In this document: in pieces, positions 1-8,928 of the stretch
Layout: each line of letters starts with the position of its first letter
Numbering within the stretch: the stretch's first letter is position 1
DNA from: Lachnospiraceae bacterium
GTDB lineage: Bacteria; Bacillota; Clostridia; Lachnospirales; Lachnospiraceae
Length of the DNA stretch: 64,000 nt
NCBI GenBank assembly: GCA_900168235.1
Contig: FUZG01000015.1
Location: forward strand, 1-64,000
Direction of reading: 5' to 3'
Program-made: the position numbers and the translations under genes
Notes under the pieces: generated by a model
Seen by the model: only the letters and a program-made list of their open reading frames with translations
What the model was told of the DNA's origin: nothing
The model's database searches: none

Positions 1-162
1 ATGCTCCTTCAGCCGGCGGAGTTTTGCCCTGGATATACCAGTTCGCCGTTCAAGTTCGGCGAGATTGACATGCTCCAAATCGAACTTATCACCAAGTTCG
101 CGCTTTATTTCGTTGAGAGCTTGTGCTATTGTTTCAGTTAAGTCATTGTTTTTTCCTTTCAT
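1..162 (-). CDS. IS21-like transposase, N-terminal part (truncated by window edge)
   Basis: Only the first 54 codons are present and the reading frame is open to base 1. The translation starts MKGKNNDLTETIAQALNEIK and ends with ERRTGISRAKLRRLKEH, which reads as an N-terminal helix-turn-helix. I recognise this start from large DDE transposases of clostridial IS21-type elements, which would bind the repeated terminal blocks just upstream. No Shine-Dalgarno precedes the ATG at 162. The frame stays open upstream, with other ATGs near 181 and 187, so the true start could be a few codons earlier. The catalytic domain lies outside the window. Confidence 0.5.
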   Translation of the reverse strand, partial: MKGKNNDLTETIAQALNEIKRELGDKFDLEHVNLAELERRTGISRAKLRRLKEH

Positions 163-319
163 CAATCGATTTAGCTGCTGCATTGGCATACAACAGTTTA
201 GACTCGATGAACGAAAAAGCAATGGCTGTTTTTGTTCGACTGAAAATGGTTGTTTCTTTCCGTCCCGAATTGGTTAATTCTTCCCGACACGGAGTGGTTG
301 ATTCAGCCCGACCCTAACA
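1..319 (-). mobile_element. End of an IS21-like insertion sequence (continues past window edge)
   Basis: The piece holds the start of a transposase gene and, upstream of it, a terminal region with three or four related blocks. Read on the minus strand they have the form GTCGGGCTGAATCAACC, GTCGGGAAGAATTAACC and TTCGGGACGG...AACAACC, between about 230 and 315. Repeated transposase-binding sites inside each end are usual for IS21-type elements. The outer end is placed near 319 because a minus-strand TGTTAGGG begins there; the exact boundary and any target duplication cannot be fixed from one end. Confidence 0.55.
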
Positions 320-560
320 CTGACGCTTAATTCACCACTATTATTATGCTAAGGAAAATGATCTTTATTGTTGAATATGCTCCTTAATATGGTTGATTAT
401 TACAATTCTCTGTTTCAGTTATTTCGACCCTGTCCTCAATTATTAAAATCTCCTTATCAGAACATCTGGCTTTCTTAATACCCATCTCCTTCTCCTTTCA
501 TCAATCAACACATGATATCTTGAGCTCACGAATCCAATCCGTTTACAGGTTTTTGATATA
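320..560. other. Intergenic stretch without recognised gene
   Basis: AT-rich sequence between the insertion-sequence end and the REP-like repeat. I see no convincing reading frame with a ribosome binding site on either strand. It is probably degraded host sequence downstream of the original lysS end. Confidence 0.4.
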
Positions 561-646
561 GCAAGTTACGCTATGCTCGAAAACACCTCGCCAAGCGTAC
601 TTGCATAGCACGCACTAAGCTCGAAAATACCTCGCTAAGTGCTCCG
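561..646. repeat. REP-like double-hairpin repeat, copy 1
   Basis: About 86 bases forming two successive stem-loops. The first pairs CAAGTTACGCT with AGCGTACTTG; the second pairs GCACTAAGC with GCTAAGTGC. Both loops carry a related CTCGAAAAYACCTCGC sequence. A close copy lies at 51399-51484 in the host backbone, which marks this as a chromosomal interspersed repeat and argues that bases 320-843 are host DNA outside the element. Confidence 0.75.
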
Positions 647-655
647 CATAAACGC

Positions 656-703
656 AAAAAAGGCACCCTCTTAGAAATTCAATTCTAAAAGGGTGCCTTA
701 CGG
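656..703 (-). terminator. Intrinsic terminator after the displaced lysS end
   Basis: AAGGCACCCT pairs with AGGGTGCCTT around a short AT loop; on the minus strand the stem is followed by a run of T. It would end transcription coming from the lysS tail at 843-1318 and is probably the original lysS terminator. Confidence 0.8.
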
Positions 704-842
704 CTTTATCATATGAAAATGCCTTGCAACATGTCTGGATTTATCTGCCTTTATGAAAATTTACAAATTTGTTGCAGATTTGTTGTAGTACAACGTCCAA
801 GACTTTATCTATCGTTACAATTTGTTGCAGTAAAATCTGTCA

Positions 843-1318
843 TTAATAGAGCTTTGCACCAGCCGGGATGTGGTTATCTACCATGAGAAGATGAAGTTCT
901 TCCTCATCGCTGTCCTTCTTGTTGTTTACTGCTGAAAGCAGCATACCGCAGGACTCGATACCCATCATTGCTCTAGGCGGAAGGTTGGTGATTGCGATCA
1001 GAGTCTTTCCTACAAGTTCTTCCGGCTCATAGAAACCGTGGATACCTGAAAGGATTGTTCTGTCTGTGCCTGTTCCGTCATCCAGTGTGAACTGAAGGAG
1101 CTTCTTGCTCTTCGGAACTGCCTCACATGCCTTTACCTTTACGGCTCTGAAATCTGACTTAGAGAATGTCTCGAAATCAACGGACTCCTCAAACAGCGGC
1201 TCGATCTTTACATTGCTGAAATCAATCTTGTTGTTAGGTGTAAAGAAACCGTTGCTATCATCAGATGCAGATGCACCTACTTGAGTGTTATCTTTGTTAA
1301 CACTCTTGAGTGTCGGGA
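843..1318 (-). pseudogene. lysS: Displaced 3' end of lysS (linker and C-terminal tRNA-binding domain)
   Basis: This matches the last roughly 158 codons of the intact lysS at 33803-35731, from the PTLKS motif to the identical end HIPAGAKLY. It differs in the linker and at scattered third positions. The segment codes for an EMAP/Trbp111-type tRNA-binding domain (FSKSDFRAVKV, GRT/SGIHGFYEPEELVGK, LPPRAMMGIESCGMLLSA). It has no catalytic domain and no start signal; the open frame runs past 1318 only into unrelated element sequence. Because it is followed by a terminator and a host-type REP repeat, I infer it is the original chromosomal 3' end of lysS, cut off when the element integrated. It should be silent unless the element excises. 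Confidence 0.85.
1309..1318. other. attL candidate (left junction of the element)
   Basis: The 10 bases AGTGTCGGGA occur here and at 34266-34275. To the left both copies continue as homologous lysS sequence. To the right this copy changes at once to non-lysS sequence next to the integrase gene. The exact crossover could lie a little further left inside the homologous stretch. Confidence 0.7.
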
Positions 1319-1453
1319 CAACTTTTGAGTTCAGGCCGACTCCGGTCATCACCGGACGTGCCGTACCATTTCGTATCTAACACTCCAAATCATCTTCGGT
1401 CGACATCGGGCGACCTCGAAAGATATTTGTTGCATAAATGTTGTAATCCCATT

Positions 1454-1465
1454 TTTTGTTACAGA
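1454..1465 (+). repeat. Direct repeat TTTTGTTACAGA, left copy
   Basis: A 12-base direct repeat with the copy at 33779-33790. One lies between attL and the integrase stop codon, the other just inside the right end next to the lysS tail. Paired repeats in such positions can be arm-type integrase binding sites; this role is an inference. Confidence 0.4.
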
Positions 1466-1479
1466 GCCAATCGCTCTTC

Positions 1480-2718
1480 TCAAAAAATGTTATCCAACTT
1501 ACTTGCTAATATATTAAATGTTTCCTGTTTCTTGCGGTCAGTAGCTTCCGCGTAAATGTCCATTGTGGTTTCAACGCTCTTATGTCCCATAACAGACTGA
1601 ATAACCTTCAGGTTACTCTCAGCTTCACAAAGTCTCGTTGCAAAAGTATGCCTCAGATGGTGGCACGAAAAATCCGGAAGAATAAGTGCATCTCTCTTCT
1701 CTTTCTTTGCATTAATAACTTCATCAGCATTGTAACTTGCAATAATACGCTTAATCGCCCGATTGACTGAACCGGGATTAGGTACTTCACCAAATCGATT
1801 CTGAAATATGAATCCGGTGTACCCATCAATAACCTGCATATTCGGACCAATCTCTTCCTCGACATCCTGAAGAATGCGAAATGCATCTATCACAACATCA
1901 AGCATCGGGATTGTTCTAATTCCAGCCTCCGTCTTCGGTTCTGAAATTCGGAAAACACAACTGTCTGACTCTGCTGACTTATAATAGGTAAGAGCATGAT
2001 CAATAGTAATGATTCTGTTCTCAAAATCCAAGTCCTGCCAACGAAGTCCCAGACATTCTCCGATTCTGCATCCAGTGCCTAGCAATATAGTAAATATCGG
2101 CCACCAATGAATATACACAGGGTGATTTGCCATGTAATCCATGAAAACTCTTTGCTGTTCAACAGTTAGAGCGTGACGGATATTCCGGTGCATCCCTGTC
2201 TTCTTGCAAATCTCAGTCATAACACCATCAGTAGGATTCTTTCTGATGATATCGTCTCTGACTGCTAACTGAAAAGTCGGATGCAGGATACAGTGAATCG
2301 AATCCAGTGTAGCTAGTGCGAGATTCTTCTCGTTTATCAAATAATAGTAAAACTTCAATATATCCGAGTACTTGACCTCAATCAGCTTATGCTTTCCAAA
2401 GTCTTCACGCACAAAGCGGTCATACATATAGATATATCCGCTCTTAGTATTATCCCGCAGGTTATATTTAGTTGAAATGTACCTGTCAAACGTATCATTG
2501 ACTGAAGCCTTTCCCGCAGCGTAACGGTCAAGACCATCGAGCTGATCTTTGATCAGCTTCCTTTCCTTCTCGCGAAGGGTCACCAGATCATTTGCATAGA
2601 TAAACTTCCGCTTACCCAGAGGATCTGTGTAATTATATAGATATCTGCCGTCCGATGCTCTCTGAACCTCTCCCTTATGAAGAGCTCTTCCACGAGCATC
2701 TTTTCTCGACTTCGCCAT
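1480..2718 (-). CDS. int: Tyrosine recombinase (Tn916-type integrase), copy 1
   Basis: A 412-residue site-specific recombinase that would integrate and excise the element. The N-terminal part (1-70) resembles the Tn916 arm-binding domain, 75-170 the core-binding domain and 180-405 the catalytic domain. The catalytic set is visible: Arg218 in GTGCR, Lys262 in the PKTEAG turn, His353 to Arg356 in HHLRHTFATR, His379 in GHK and the nucleophile Tyr389 in MDIY. It lies with its stop 161 bases from attL, the usual place for the gene acting on that site. It is over 80% identical to the integrase at 20465-21703, without gaps. No excisionase gene is adjacent. Confidence 0.95.
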   Translation of the reverse strand: MAKSRKDARGRALHKGEVQRASDGRYLYNYTDPLGKRKFIYANDLVTLREKERKLIKDQLDGLDRYAAGKASVNDTFDRYISTKYNLRDNTKSGYIYMYDRFVREDFGKHKLIEVKYSDILKFYYYLINEKNLALATLDSIHCILHPTFQLAVRDDIIRKNPTDGVMTEICKKTGMHRNIRHALTVEQQRVFMDYMANHPVYIHWWPIFTILLGTGCRIGECLGLRWQDLDFENRIITIDHALTYYKSAESDSCVFRISEPKTEAGIRTIPMLDVVIDAFRILQDVEEEIGPNMQVIDGYTGFIFQNRFGEVPNPGSVNRAIKRIIASYNADEVINAKKEKRDALILPDFSCHHLRHTFATRLCEAESNLKVIQSVMGHKSVETTMDIYAEATDRKKQETFNILASKLDNIF

Positions 2719-3267
2719 TATTGCCTCCTATCTCACAAAGAGACGCGACATAATAAACATAACGGCATCTGTTTGAAATCACTAATCTATTATCGCCCGT
2801 ACAAACAGCATTTTCAAGCAAATTCTTCAATTATTCGCTTTATCATTGCTTACTATACTTTATCAATGTGCCTCACATCATAATGTTACAACTGGATAAA
2901 TTCCTACCATATCAGATACCACATGTTTTTATACCCAAAGTTATCACTATCGAATAAAGCTTGCATAATACTAAGACTAAAGGGCCTGGATGGGCTTTGA
3001 CGCAGGAGACATCAATGCTAAATTGCGTTCCAAAATTTCCTCAATCAGCGGAATACGTGGAGAAACCCATGTTGAATATGGTGGATTATTCCATTGTACA
3101 AAGGAAGGGTTTGACTTCTCAATGTATGATGAAGACTATAACTACATTTAAATTTAGAAATCACTGTATCGCCCCCCTGCATTTATGATGGAATCAATAT
3201 ACTCAATTCCATGGACCAAAAATTACGGACAAAAACAGATGATTCAAGGAAACTAAAAAAGATAAAT
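2719..3267. other. Intergenic region between integrase and cargo operon
   Basis: About 550 AT-rich bases. The only coding-like piece is a 53-codon frame at 2990-3151, listed separately. Nothing else is convincing on either strand. Confidence 0.4.
2990..3151 (+). pseudogene. Small reading frame, probably a gene remnant
   Basis: A 53-residue frame starting MGFDAGDINAKL and ending SMYDEDYNYI. Its composition is protein-like (few rare codons, acidic C-terminus). A weak AAAGGG stands 5 bases before the ATG, and an in-frame stop lies just upstream. I do not recognise the family. It could be a short gene or, more likely, the 3' remainder of a gene cut by rearrangement at the edge of the cargo region. 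Confidence 0.3.
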
Positions 3268-3326
3268 TGACAAAAAATATTGTCAATTACCCACTGGCGA
3301 CATATATCGTCACCAGCGGGTAATTG
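3268..3326 (-). terminator. Terminator of the cargo operon
   Basis: CAATTACCC (3284-3292) pairs with GGGTAATTG (3318-3326), with further pairing of CTGGCGAC and GTCACCAG inside. On the minus strand the stem is followed by ACAATATTTTTTG. It lies about 50 bases after the stop codon of the last cargo gene. Confidence 0.7.
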
Positions 3327-3374
3327 TAAGGTGAGGAACCGTCAATAGAACGTAGATACTAGAGACACATTAAG

Positions 3375-4844
3375 TTACCCAACACATTCTTCCAGAATAA
3401 TTTGAATAACTTCTTCAGCTTCCTTCTTCTTCATTCTTTCAAAAACAGCATCAAACACTTTCGCATAAATCATTCTCTGTTCATTAGTAATCTTAGTACT
3501 AATATTTAATGCATTGTATTTCGTGACAGACTTCTGCATATTAGCCAAAATAGAAAGCTTTCCAAATAGATCCATAGAAGCAAGCTGATCCGATTCATCC
3601 ATATCATCATACTGATCTTCGCTTCTTATCTCTTCAAATCGATCTGTAATGTCTGCTTCATTAATATGATCTTTAATATCCGTCTGAACAATCTTCTGTG
3701 AATTCTCATCAAGACTTCTCTTATATGAACGAGCTCTGATTTCTTTTGATATCTCGACTGTCCATTCCTTAAACTGCTCTAATACGCTTAAATAGATATC
3801 ATTCTTCTCAAAATCATCTCTTCGAGAATTAGGAATAATTTTATCACTGCAAATGTTTAATTCACCACAAAGCCAACCGTTGAATCTTTCCTCCTTAAAA
3901 TAACTCCTTAGTGAATTCTGATCCCCAAAAAGAATATTTCCATGACGTACTCTAATTCCTTTAACCTGGTTATCTAAGATCGTTCCAAAATAATTATTTT
4001 CCGAATACCATAGAATTGCACAAACATCACCATTTACGGAGAATGTTCTAAACTTTATATCTTCAATCGGATCCTCAATACGTCGGACTCGATCAGACAA
4101 AATACGGTCAGAATATGGTTTACATATCTTTATAATTTCACCATCATAATCTAGGTATATATTGTATTCTGGAATAACAAGACCATTTACCTTAAGATTT
4201 TCAGTGATCACTGACCCCCAAACAAAACTGCTATCAAACGGAACTGGAAGGTTCTGTTTCATATAATTAATAACTTTGTCTCTGATCAAAAGCCCATCCA
4301 CATTATTGACACTTCTCATATCTACGCGGAAATAATGTGTCTTAGAATCAACATTTTTTTTACTACATGACACCACTTGATCCATCACTTCTGAAATAGA
4401 CTCTTCTCGTCCTTCTTGTGGAAGTAACAGCTTTTGAAGTAATTCACAATCATATCTCACTGTCGTCTCCACGTTCTCACCAAAAGCAGTGGTTGTAAAA
4501 CTAAGGCTCTTACAATACCCTAGTCCTGATAAGCGCCCAATTCCTCTAAATCCCCTTGACTTCTTGTAGTCTTTCTTTGAATTACCTATATCTATTAACG
4601 TACTGAGCGCTTCTTTTGCCAAAATCCCTGTTCCATTATCTTCAATCGAAATGTTATTCTGTGAACTCTGAATCCTTATAATAATCTTTGCATCTTTTCT
4701 ATTTATAAGGTTTTTATGCAAAGCAGTATCTATAGAATCTGCTGCATTTTGTACGTACTCTCGATACAGATCCAATGGTGTTAAATACATTCCACTTGTT
4801 AAAGATTCTAATGTATACTTTCCGACTAACAATTTATGATTCAT
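3375..4844 (-). CDS. GHKL (Hsp90-like) ATPase, cargo copy 1
   Basis: 489 residues. The N-terminal third is a Bergerat-fold ATPase: N-box E29-YVQN33-AAD36, DNGTG at 69-73 and GFRGIG at 98-103, all with key residues intact. The fold is shared by Hsp90, MutL, gyrase B and MORC proteins; the remainder has no domain I can name. The C-terminal part has an acidic stretch near 405-425 and a helical end. It begins 5 bases after the radical SAM stop codon, with no clear Shine-Dalgarno, suggesting coupled translation. A paralogue with the same opening (GKYTLESLTSGMY versus GKFTLESLTTGMY) opens the operon at 17244-18767. A role as ATP-driven clamp or sensor in defence is an inference. Confidence 0.85.
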   Translation of the reverse strand: MNHKLLVGKYTLESLTSGMYLTPLDLYREYVQNAADSIDTALHKNLINRKDAKIIIRIQSSQNNISIEDNGTGILAKEALSTLIDIGNSKKDYKKSRGFRGIGRLSGLGYCKSLSFTTTAFGENVETTVRYDCELLQKLLLPQEGREESISEVMDQVVSCSKKNVDSKTHYFRVDMRSVNNVDGLLIRDKVINYMKQNLPVPFDSSFVWGSVITENLKVNGLVIPEYNIYLDYDGEIIKICKPYSDRILSDRVRRIEDPIEDIKFRTFSVNGDVCAILWYSENNYFGTILDNQVKGIRVRHGNILFGDQNSLRSYFKEERFNGWLCGELNICSDKIIPNSRRDDFEKNDIYLSVLEQFKEWTVEISKEIRARSYKRSLDENSQKIVQTDIKDHINEADITDRFEEIRSEDQYDDMDESDQLASMDLFGKLSILANMQKSVTKYNALNISTKITNEQRMIYAKVFDAVFERMKKKEAEEVIQIILEECVG

Positions 4845-4849
4845 TTTTT

Positions 4850-6859
4850 TTAGAACAGACTCAACTGTTCATAGACCCCCTTTATGCTCTCTTCAATTTC
4901 TCTTAGTATCATTTCATTTCCAGGCTGATCTGCTGCCTTCATAATGAAAATATCTTTCAACTCATCCAATTTTCCGAGGAGTTTTTCTCTCAATTTTTTT
5001 TCGTCAAATGTGCATACAGAATTAATTACCTCATTCTTATCAGCTGGTTCAAAAACCCCCATTGAATCGAACAACGGTAGATAGTTTAATAATGAAAAAT
5101 TAAAACCAATATTCTTTGATCTCGCTGTAGCCTGCAATCTATTATTAAATTGAACATTTTTTGAATCAAACAAATTTCTATTCTTTATGATCTCTTTAAT
5201 ACTCTCTACTCCAAACACGTCAACAAGCACGTTTAATTGCTTCGCTGTAATATTGATGGTTGCTGCATATGTTATGATTCTAGAATATAAAATCGGTAGC
5301 TCTTCCTTTATGAATATTAGGAGCGCTTTCTTTGTGTTCTCATCTGCATTCTCTAATACCCGAATCATACCGGCCTCAGTAAAATACAAAAAATATAGTT
5401 TCTTCATATTCTCATTTGATATTTTGTTAATGAGAACTTCATCAAATCTATTGCATCCTATATATTCCAAAAATTTAGTAGCATCTATCTTCCTATATAG
5501 TTTTCTCCATGTATTAATAAGATGCTGATTTTCATTCCAAATATCATAACGTGCCTTTTCTTCTTTTTCTGATTCTCCCTTACGTTTTACAAAAAAACCT
5601 CTTTTAGAAATAAGACGTTCCGGCATTGCTAACGTTTCAACAAACTCTTTCTCATCTTTTCCAAAATCAGCCTCAAAAAATGATCTTCCCGAAACGCCCT
5701 TTCCTTGTGTCGGAATAAGCATACATTGAAGAGCGCGCAAATACTTTGCGTTCCAATGTTTTCCAATAAATCCTCTACTAAGATTTGAAAGAGGTATATA
5801 CCTCATCGGAAATGAGAAAATGGATATTTTTCTACCTAATCGGGCCGTAAGGTTTTCACTTAATTCCATTGTAATTTTCATACGTTCATACAAGTCTTCT
5901 GGAGTATCTGCGTGATATGTATGACCCTTACCTGTAAAATCTTCACCATTATACAGAAGATAATTTGACATATAGTCCACGCCATTTTCAGCGCATAGTG
6001 TTATGGCCCTTGCATAAGCTTCTTTATCTTCTATATGATCAAATGCTATTCTTGCCGGTTTTATCGCCAATTCTCCAAGTCTCTTTGCTTTCTCTGGAGT
6101 CATTAAAAATGCATCTAATCCCTGATTAAAATCAACATATCGCTGAACAGTTTTTCCCGTCTTTGGATTCTTGAATGATGCACCCTTCCCATATCCAAGG
6201 GCAATTATCTCATCTATAATTTGATCAAACTTCGGTGACCGAAGAACGTTATTATCCATTAATAATAAATCCTTCTTAGGTCCAAATTCTCTATCAATAC
6301 GATGAATATCATCTGTAATTGAAACATATGGCTGATAGCTAGGTTCCAAAGTTTTTACTGCACAAAATGTACAATTCATACCACAGCCACGAGTCATATA
6401 AGTAAAATATGCATCGTGTGCAGGATAGGTACAAACATCCTTAACGTCCTCAAGTATTCCATAATCAAGAGGTAATGTATCAATACACTCATCATGAGGA
6501 AGTCCCAACGTACCTTTATGATTCAATAATCCCGTATTATTAATTATTTCTGGAAAATTATCCCTAATCAGTTCTGGCATGAGTGTTGCAAGAATACCAC
6601 CTGTATATACTTGTCCACCTTCTTTTACAACTCTCAACGCATACTCCAACGCTTCTTTTGTAATATCCCATTCAAAAGTAAATAGTGTGGTTACATATAC
6701 TCTATCCCATTTTTTCTTACTTAATGCATCCGGAAGTTTTCCCTTAGCAAATCTAACGTAGTCTCCCTGCATGTATCGATGAAAATAAGCTATTTTCATT
6801 AGTCCAATTGGTGGATAGGTACTCTTATAATTAGGTTCTATTAATAAAATATCTGACAT
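4850..6859 (-). CDS. Radical SAM protein with B12-binding-like N-terminal domain
   Basis: 669 residues from the ATG at 6859, chosen over an ATG at 6889 because GGAG precedes it by 6 bases. Residues 1-130 resemble the N-terminal domain of B12-binding radical SAM proteins, but I see no DxHxxG cobalamin-binding motif. The 4Fe-4S motif is C159-GMN-C163-TF-C166, followed by the radical SAM barrel (MDNNVL near 201, FNQGLDAF near 244). The last 250 residues are unassigned and helical. The substrate is unknown; the family modifies nucleotides, RNA, peptides and small molecules. Its presence beside a GHKL ATPase and downstream of DrmAB is unusual. A nucleotide or nucleic-acid modification role is only a guess. 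Confidence 0.85.
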   Translation of the reverse strand: MSDILLIEPNYKSTYPPIGLMKIAYFHRYMQGDYVRFAKGKLPDALSKKKWDRVYVTTLFTFEWDITKEALEYALRVVKEGGQVYTGGILATLMPELIRDNFPEIINNTGLLNHKGTLGLPHDECIDTLPLDYGILEDVKDVCTYPAHDAYFTYMTRGCGMNCTFCAVKTLEPSYQPYVSITDDIHRIDREFGPKKDLLLMDNNVLRSPKFDQIIDEIIALGYGKGASFKNPKTGKTVQRYVDFNQGLDAFLMTPEKAKRLGELAIKPARIAFDHIEDKEAYARAITLCAENGVDYMSNYLLYNGEDFTGKGHTYHADTPEDLYERMKITMELSENLTARLGRKISIFSFPMRYIPLSNLSRGFIGKHWNAKYLRALQCMLIPTQGKGVSGRSFFEADFGKDEKEFVETLAMPERLISKRGFFVKRKGESEKEEKARYDIWNENQHLINTWRKLYRKIDATKFLEYIGCNRFDEVLINKISNENMKKLYFLYFTEAGMIRVLENADENTKKALLIFIKEELPILYSRIITYAATINITAKQLNVLVDVFGVESIKEIIKNRNLFDSKNVQFNNRLQATARSKNIGFNFSLLNYLPLFDSMGVFEPADKNEVINSVCTFDEKKLREKLLGKLDELKDIFIMKAADQPGNEMILREIEESIKGVYEQLSLF

Positions 6860-6875
6860 ATAAATCTCCAAAAAA

Positions 6876-6924
6876 ATAAACAGTTCCACATATCACAAAT
6901 CTCACATACATGGAACTGTTTATA
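6876..6924 (-). promoter_or_regulatory. Attenuator-like hairpin in the radical SAM leader
   Basis: A perfect 12-base inverted repeat (TAAACAGTTCCA at 6877-6888, its complement at 6911-6922) followed on the minus strand by a run of T that abuts the ribosome binding site. It looks like an intrinsic terminator 18 bases before the start codon. It would end or attenuate read-through from the NERD-helicase gene and so control the radical SAM and GHKL genes separately. Confidence 0.6.
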
Positions 6925-7309
6925 TTATATATATTTTTTTCGCAAAAGTCGATCGCTGAGTCATAGGTCATTTCTTATATCCACATGTATTTTTTCATAC
7001 AAGTTAGTTCTATAAGAATATATCATCGTTCTTATGATTTCTAACTACCCCCTAAGAGCTTCACGCATACTAAAATTAAATCTCGGTTCTCAGCAACAAT
7101 GATTATATTACAACCTCTGGTCAGCATTCCTTTAACATATTTCGTGAACGCTGTCTGTAAGATATACGAGCATTGTCTCAATTTGACAAAAATTTATCAT
7201 CAACAACCGAAACCTCAAATTTAGACAACCTTTTATAAGATAATTCATAAAGATAGAAGTCAATTGCAAAGTTCTTTTAACATAGTATTTTCTATACGAA
7301 CTTATAAAA
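6925..7309. other. Gap inside the cargo run, possible promoter region
   Basis: About 385 AT-rich bases between the NERD-helicase stop and the hairpin. No reading frame is supported. An ATTATA near 7105 (minus-strand TATAAT) could be a -10 element for the radical SAM gene, but I found no good -35 at the right spacing. Confidence 0.35.
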
Positions 7310-8926
7310 TCAATAGTTTACAACATAAAGATAGTACTTAGCCCTCGTACCAGCTACATATAACCGATTATAATAATCCTTGTTCTTTGTCAAACCATTC
7401 GGCCAATCATTTAAATAAATAACTATACACGCTTCCAACCCCTTGAAATCAGAAACAGTTGATATCTTTACCTCATCTTCTGCTAAGCTGTCTTTGCTCA
7501 ATTTATATCTCCCAAACTTCTGTTCGCTCCATTCACAAAGTCTATTATCATTTACTAAAACTACAACTGAACTTGCAGGAACACTTTCCTCCGTTATCAA
7601 TTGATTTAAAACACTGTTCAAAAAGACTCCAACCTGTTGTGTATTATGATAATCATATATTTCCGGATCACAACCGCATATATCATTTGAAATGATCTGA
7701 TCACCTATCTGTGTATTCCCCTTAATCCAACTGTGTATATTCCTTGTATTTCTGATATTATTCAGCAACAAATATGGTTCCGTATCAATACCAAATCCCT
7801 TTCCAAACCTGCGATTATAAATATTCTGGTTTTCGTCAAAAAATACCCAAAAAATCCCATCTGGCCTTATATACAGATTTAGACTCCTTGCCCAATCTTC
7901 GGATAAATCTTGAGCCTCATCAACCATAATACAATCGTATTTTTTTTTATTTATCCCTGCCAACACATCATAGTACTTGATATCCCCTCTCGCATCTTGA
8001 GGAAGATCTGCCGCATTAATTTTCCCTATTGTTCTTGCAAAAAGTGTTTCTATTGGAACGCAGTCAACAAGCTCATTATTAATCTGCTTTTCAACATATT
8101 GACAAAGCGAACTGCTATAACAGGTATACAAGCACTTCTTTCCACACAAGACTTGTTGCTGAATCTTTTTTATTGCGATCCATGTCTTTCCAGTTCCAGC
8201 CCCTCCGACAATTTGAATTCTGTTGTAATTAGTCAAAATTGAAATTACAGCATCCTGGACAACATTTATTGTTTCAAGCTTACGTTCTGTTATTGGAATC
8301 AACGCACCAGCAGCTACAGAAAGTGCAACCCTTTTGTTTACTAAACCAACAAACTTTGTCGCTTGACTATTAGAGAGAAATGTTCCCTTATTTCGTTTAC
8401 TCCAATAATGGAACAAATCATTGATTCGTTTTTTTAGGTTACCCATATCGCTTAGTTGAATTGTAAGTTCTTTGGGCGCATCATTCTCTAGCGCTACATC
8501 CACATTAAAAAAAGGAAAAGCTACTGCCATTCCATAAGAACCCTGAAACTTACTAAATGTCTCTTTCTTGTAGTAATCAAAGAAATAGTACATGCTTCTA
8601 TCTGCTTGATGATATGGTCCTTTCCCTAAATCGCGACTTTCCTGTTCGCCTTCAGAATTTGTATAATAAAGAATCCAGTGTCTATCATTTACTTCAATTC
8701 TTTTCCCACCTTTTACTTCAATGGTCAAATAGCCAAAATTAGAAGAAAAAATTAAGAAATCGCACTCACTATTTACTCGTTCTCCACGAAAATCTGTCCC
8801 GTACCACTTTACTGAATAAAAAACATGAAATGAATCATCTAACTGCCTTTCCAATTCTTCAAAAAAGACCCTTTCAGATTCTGTCGGATCATAATTACTT
8901 AAATTATGCGGATGCATTATTGCCAT
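7310..8926 (-). CDS. NERD nuclease-domain / superfamily 1 helicase protein
   Basis: 538 residues. The N-terminal NERD domain has a PD-(D/E)xK-type core: E54-CD56-FLIF and then I-E70-V-K72, so the nuclease residues look intact. A superfamily 1 motor follows: Walker A GGAGTGKT at 241-248, DEAQD at 336-340, DENQ near 364, the YVAGTRAK motif VI near 523. It is short for a full UvrD and lacks large insertion domains. GGGAGG stands 8 bases before the ATG, inside the end of the DrmB gene, and the two genes are 2 bases apart. I infer a DNA-cleaving or DNA-processing effector of the DrmAB-type system. Confidence 0.85.
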   Translation of the reverse strand: MAIMHPHNLSNYDPTESERVFFEELERQLDDSFHVFYSVKWYGTDFRGERVNSECDFLIFSSNFGYLTIEVKGGKRIEVNDRHWILYYTNSEGEQESRDLGKGPYHQADRSMYYFFDYYKKETFSKFQGSYGMAVAFPFFNVDVALENDAPKELTIQLSDMGNLKKRINDLFHYWSKRNKGTFLSNSQATKFVGLVNKRVALSVAAGALIPITERKLETINVVQDAVISILTNYNRIQIVGGAGTGKTWIAIKKIQQQVLCGKKCLYTCYSSSLCQYVEKQINNELVDCVPIETLFARTIGKINAADLPQDARGDIKYYDVLAGINKKKYDCIMVDEAQDLSEDWARSLNLYIRPDGIFWVFFDENQNIYNRRFGKGFGIDTEPYLLLNNIRNTRNIHSWIKGNTQIGDQIISNDICGCDPEIYDYHNTQQVGVFLNSVLNQLITEESVPASSVVVLVNDNRLCEWSEQKFGRYKLSKDSLAEDEVKISTVSDFKGLEACIVIYLNDWPNGLTKNKDYYNRLYVAGTRAKYYLYVVNY

Positions 8927-8928
8927 GT

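Noticed and set aside
843-1352. A separate 169-residue tRNA-binding protein gene
   Set aside because: The part before residue 12 is unrelated junction sequence and there is no start signal; it is the displaced end of lysS.
1310-1555. Plus-strand frame across attL
   Set aside because: Overlaps the 3' end of the integrase antisense and the junction; no supporting signals.
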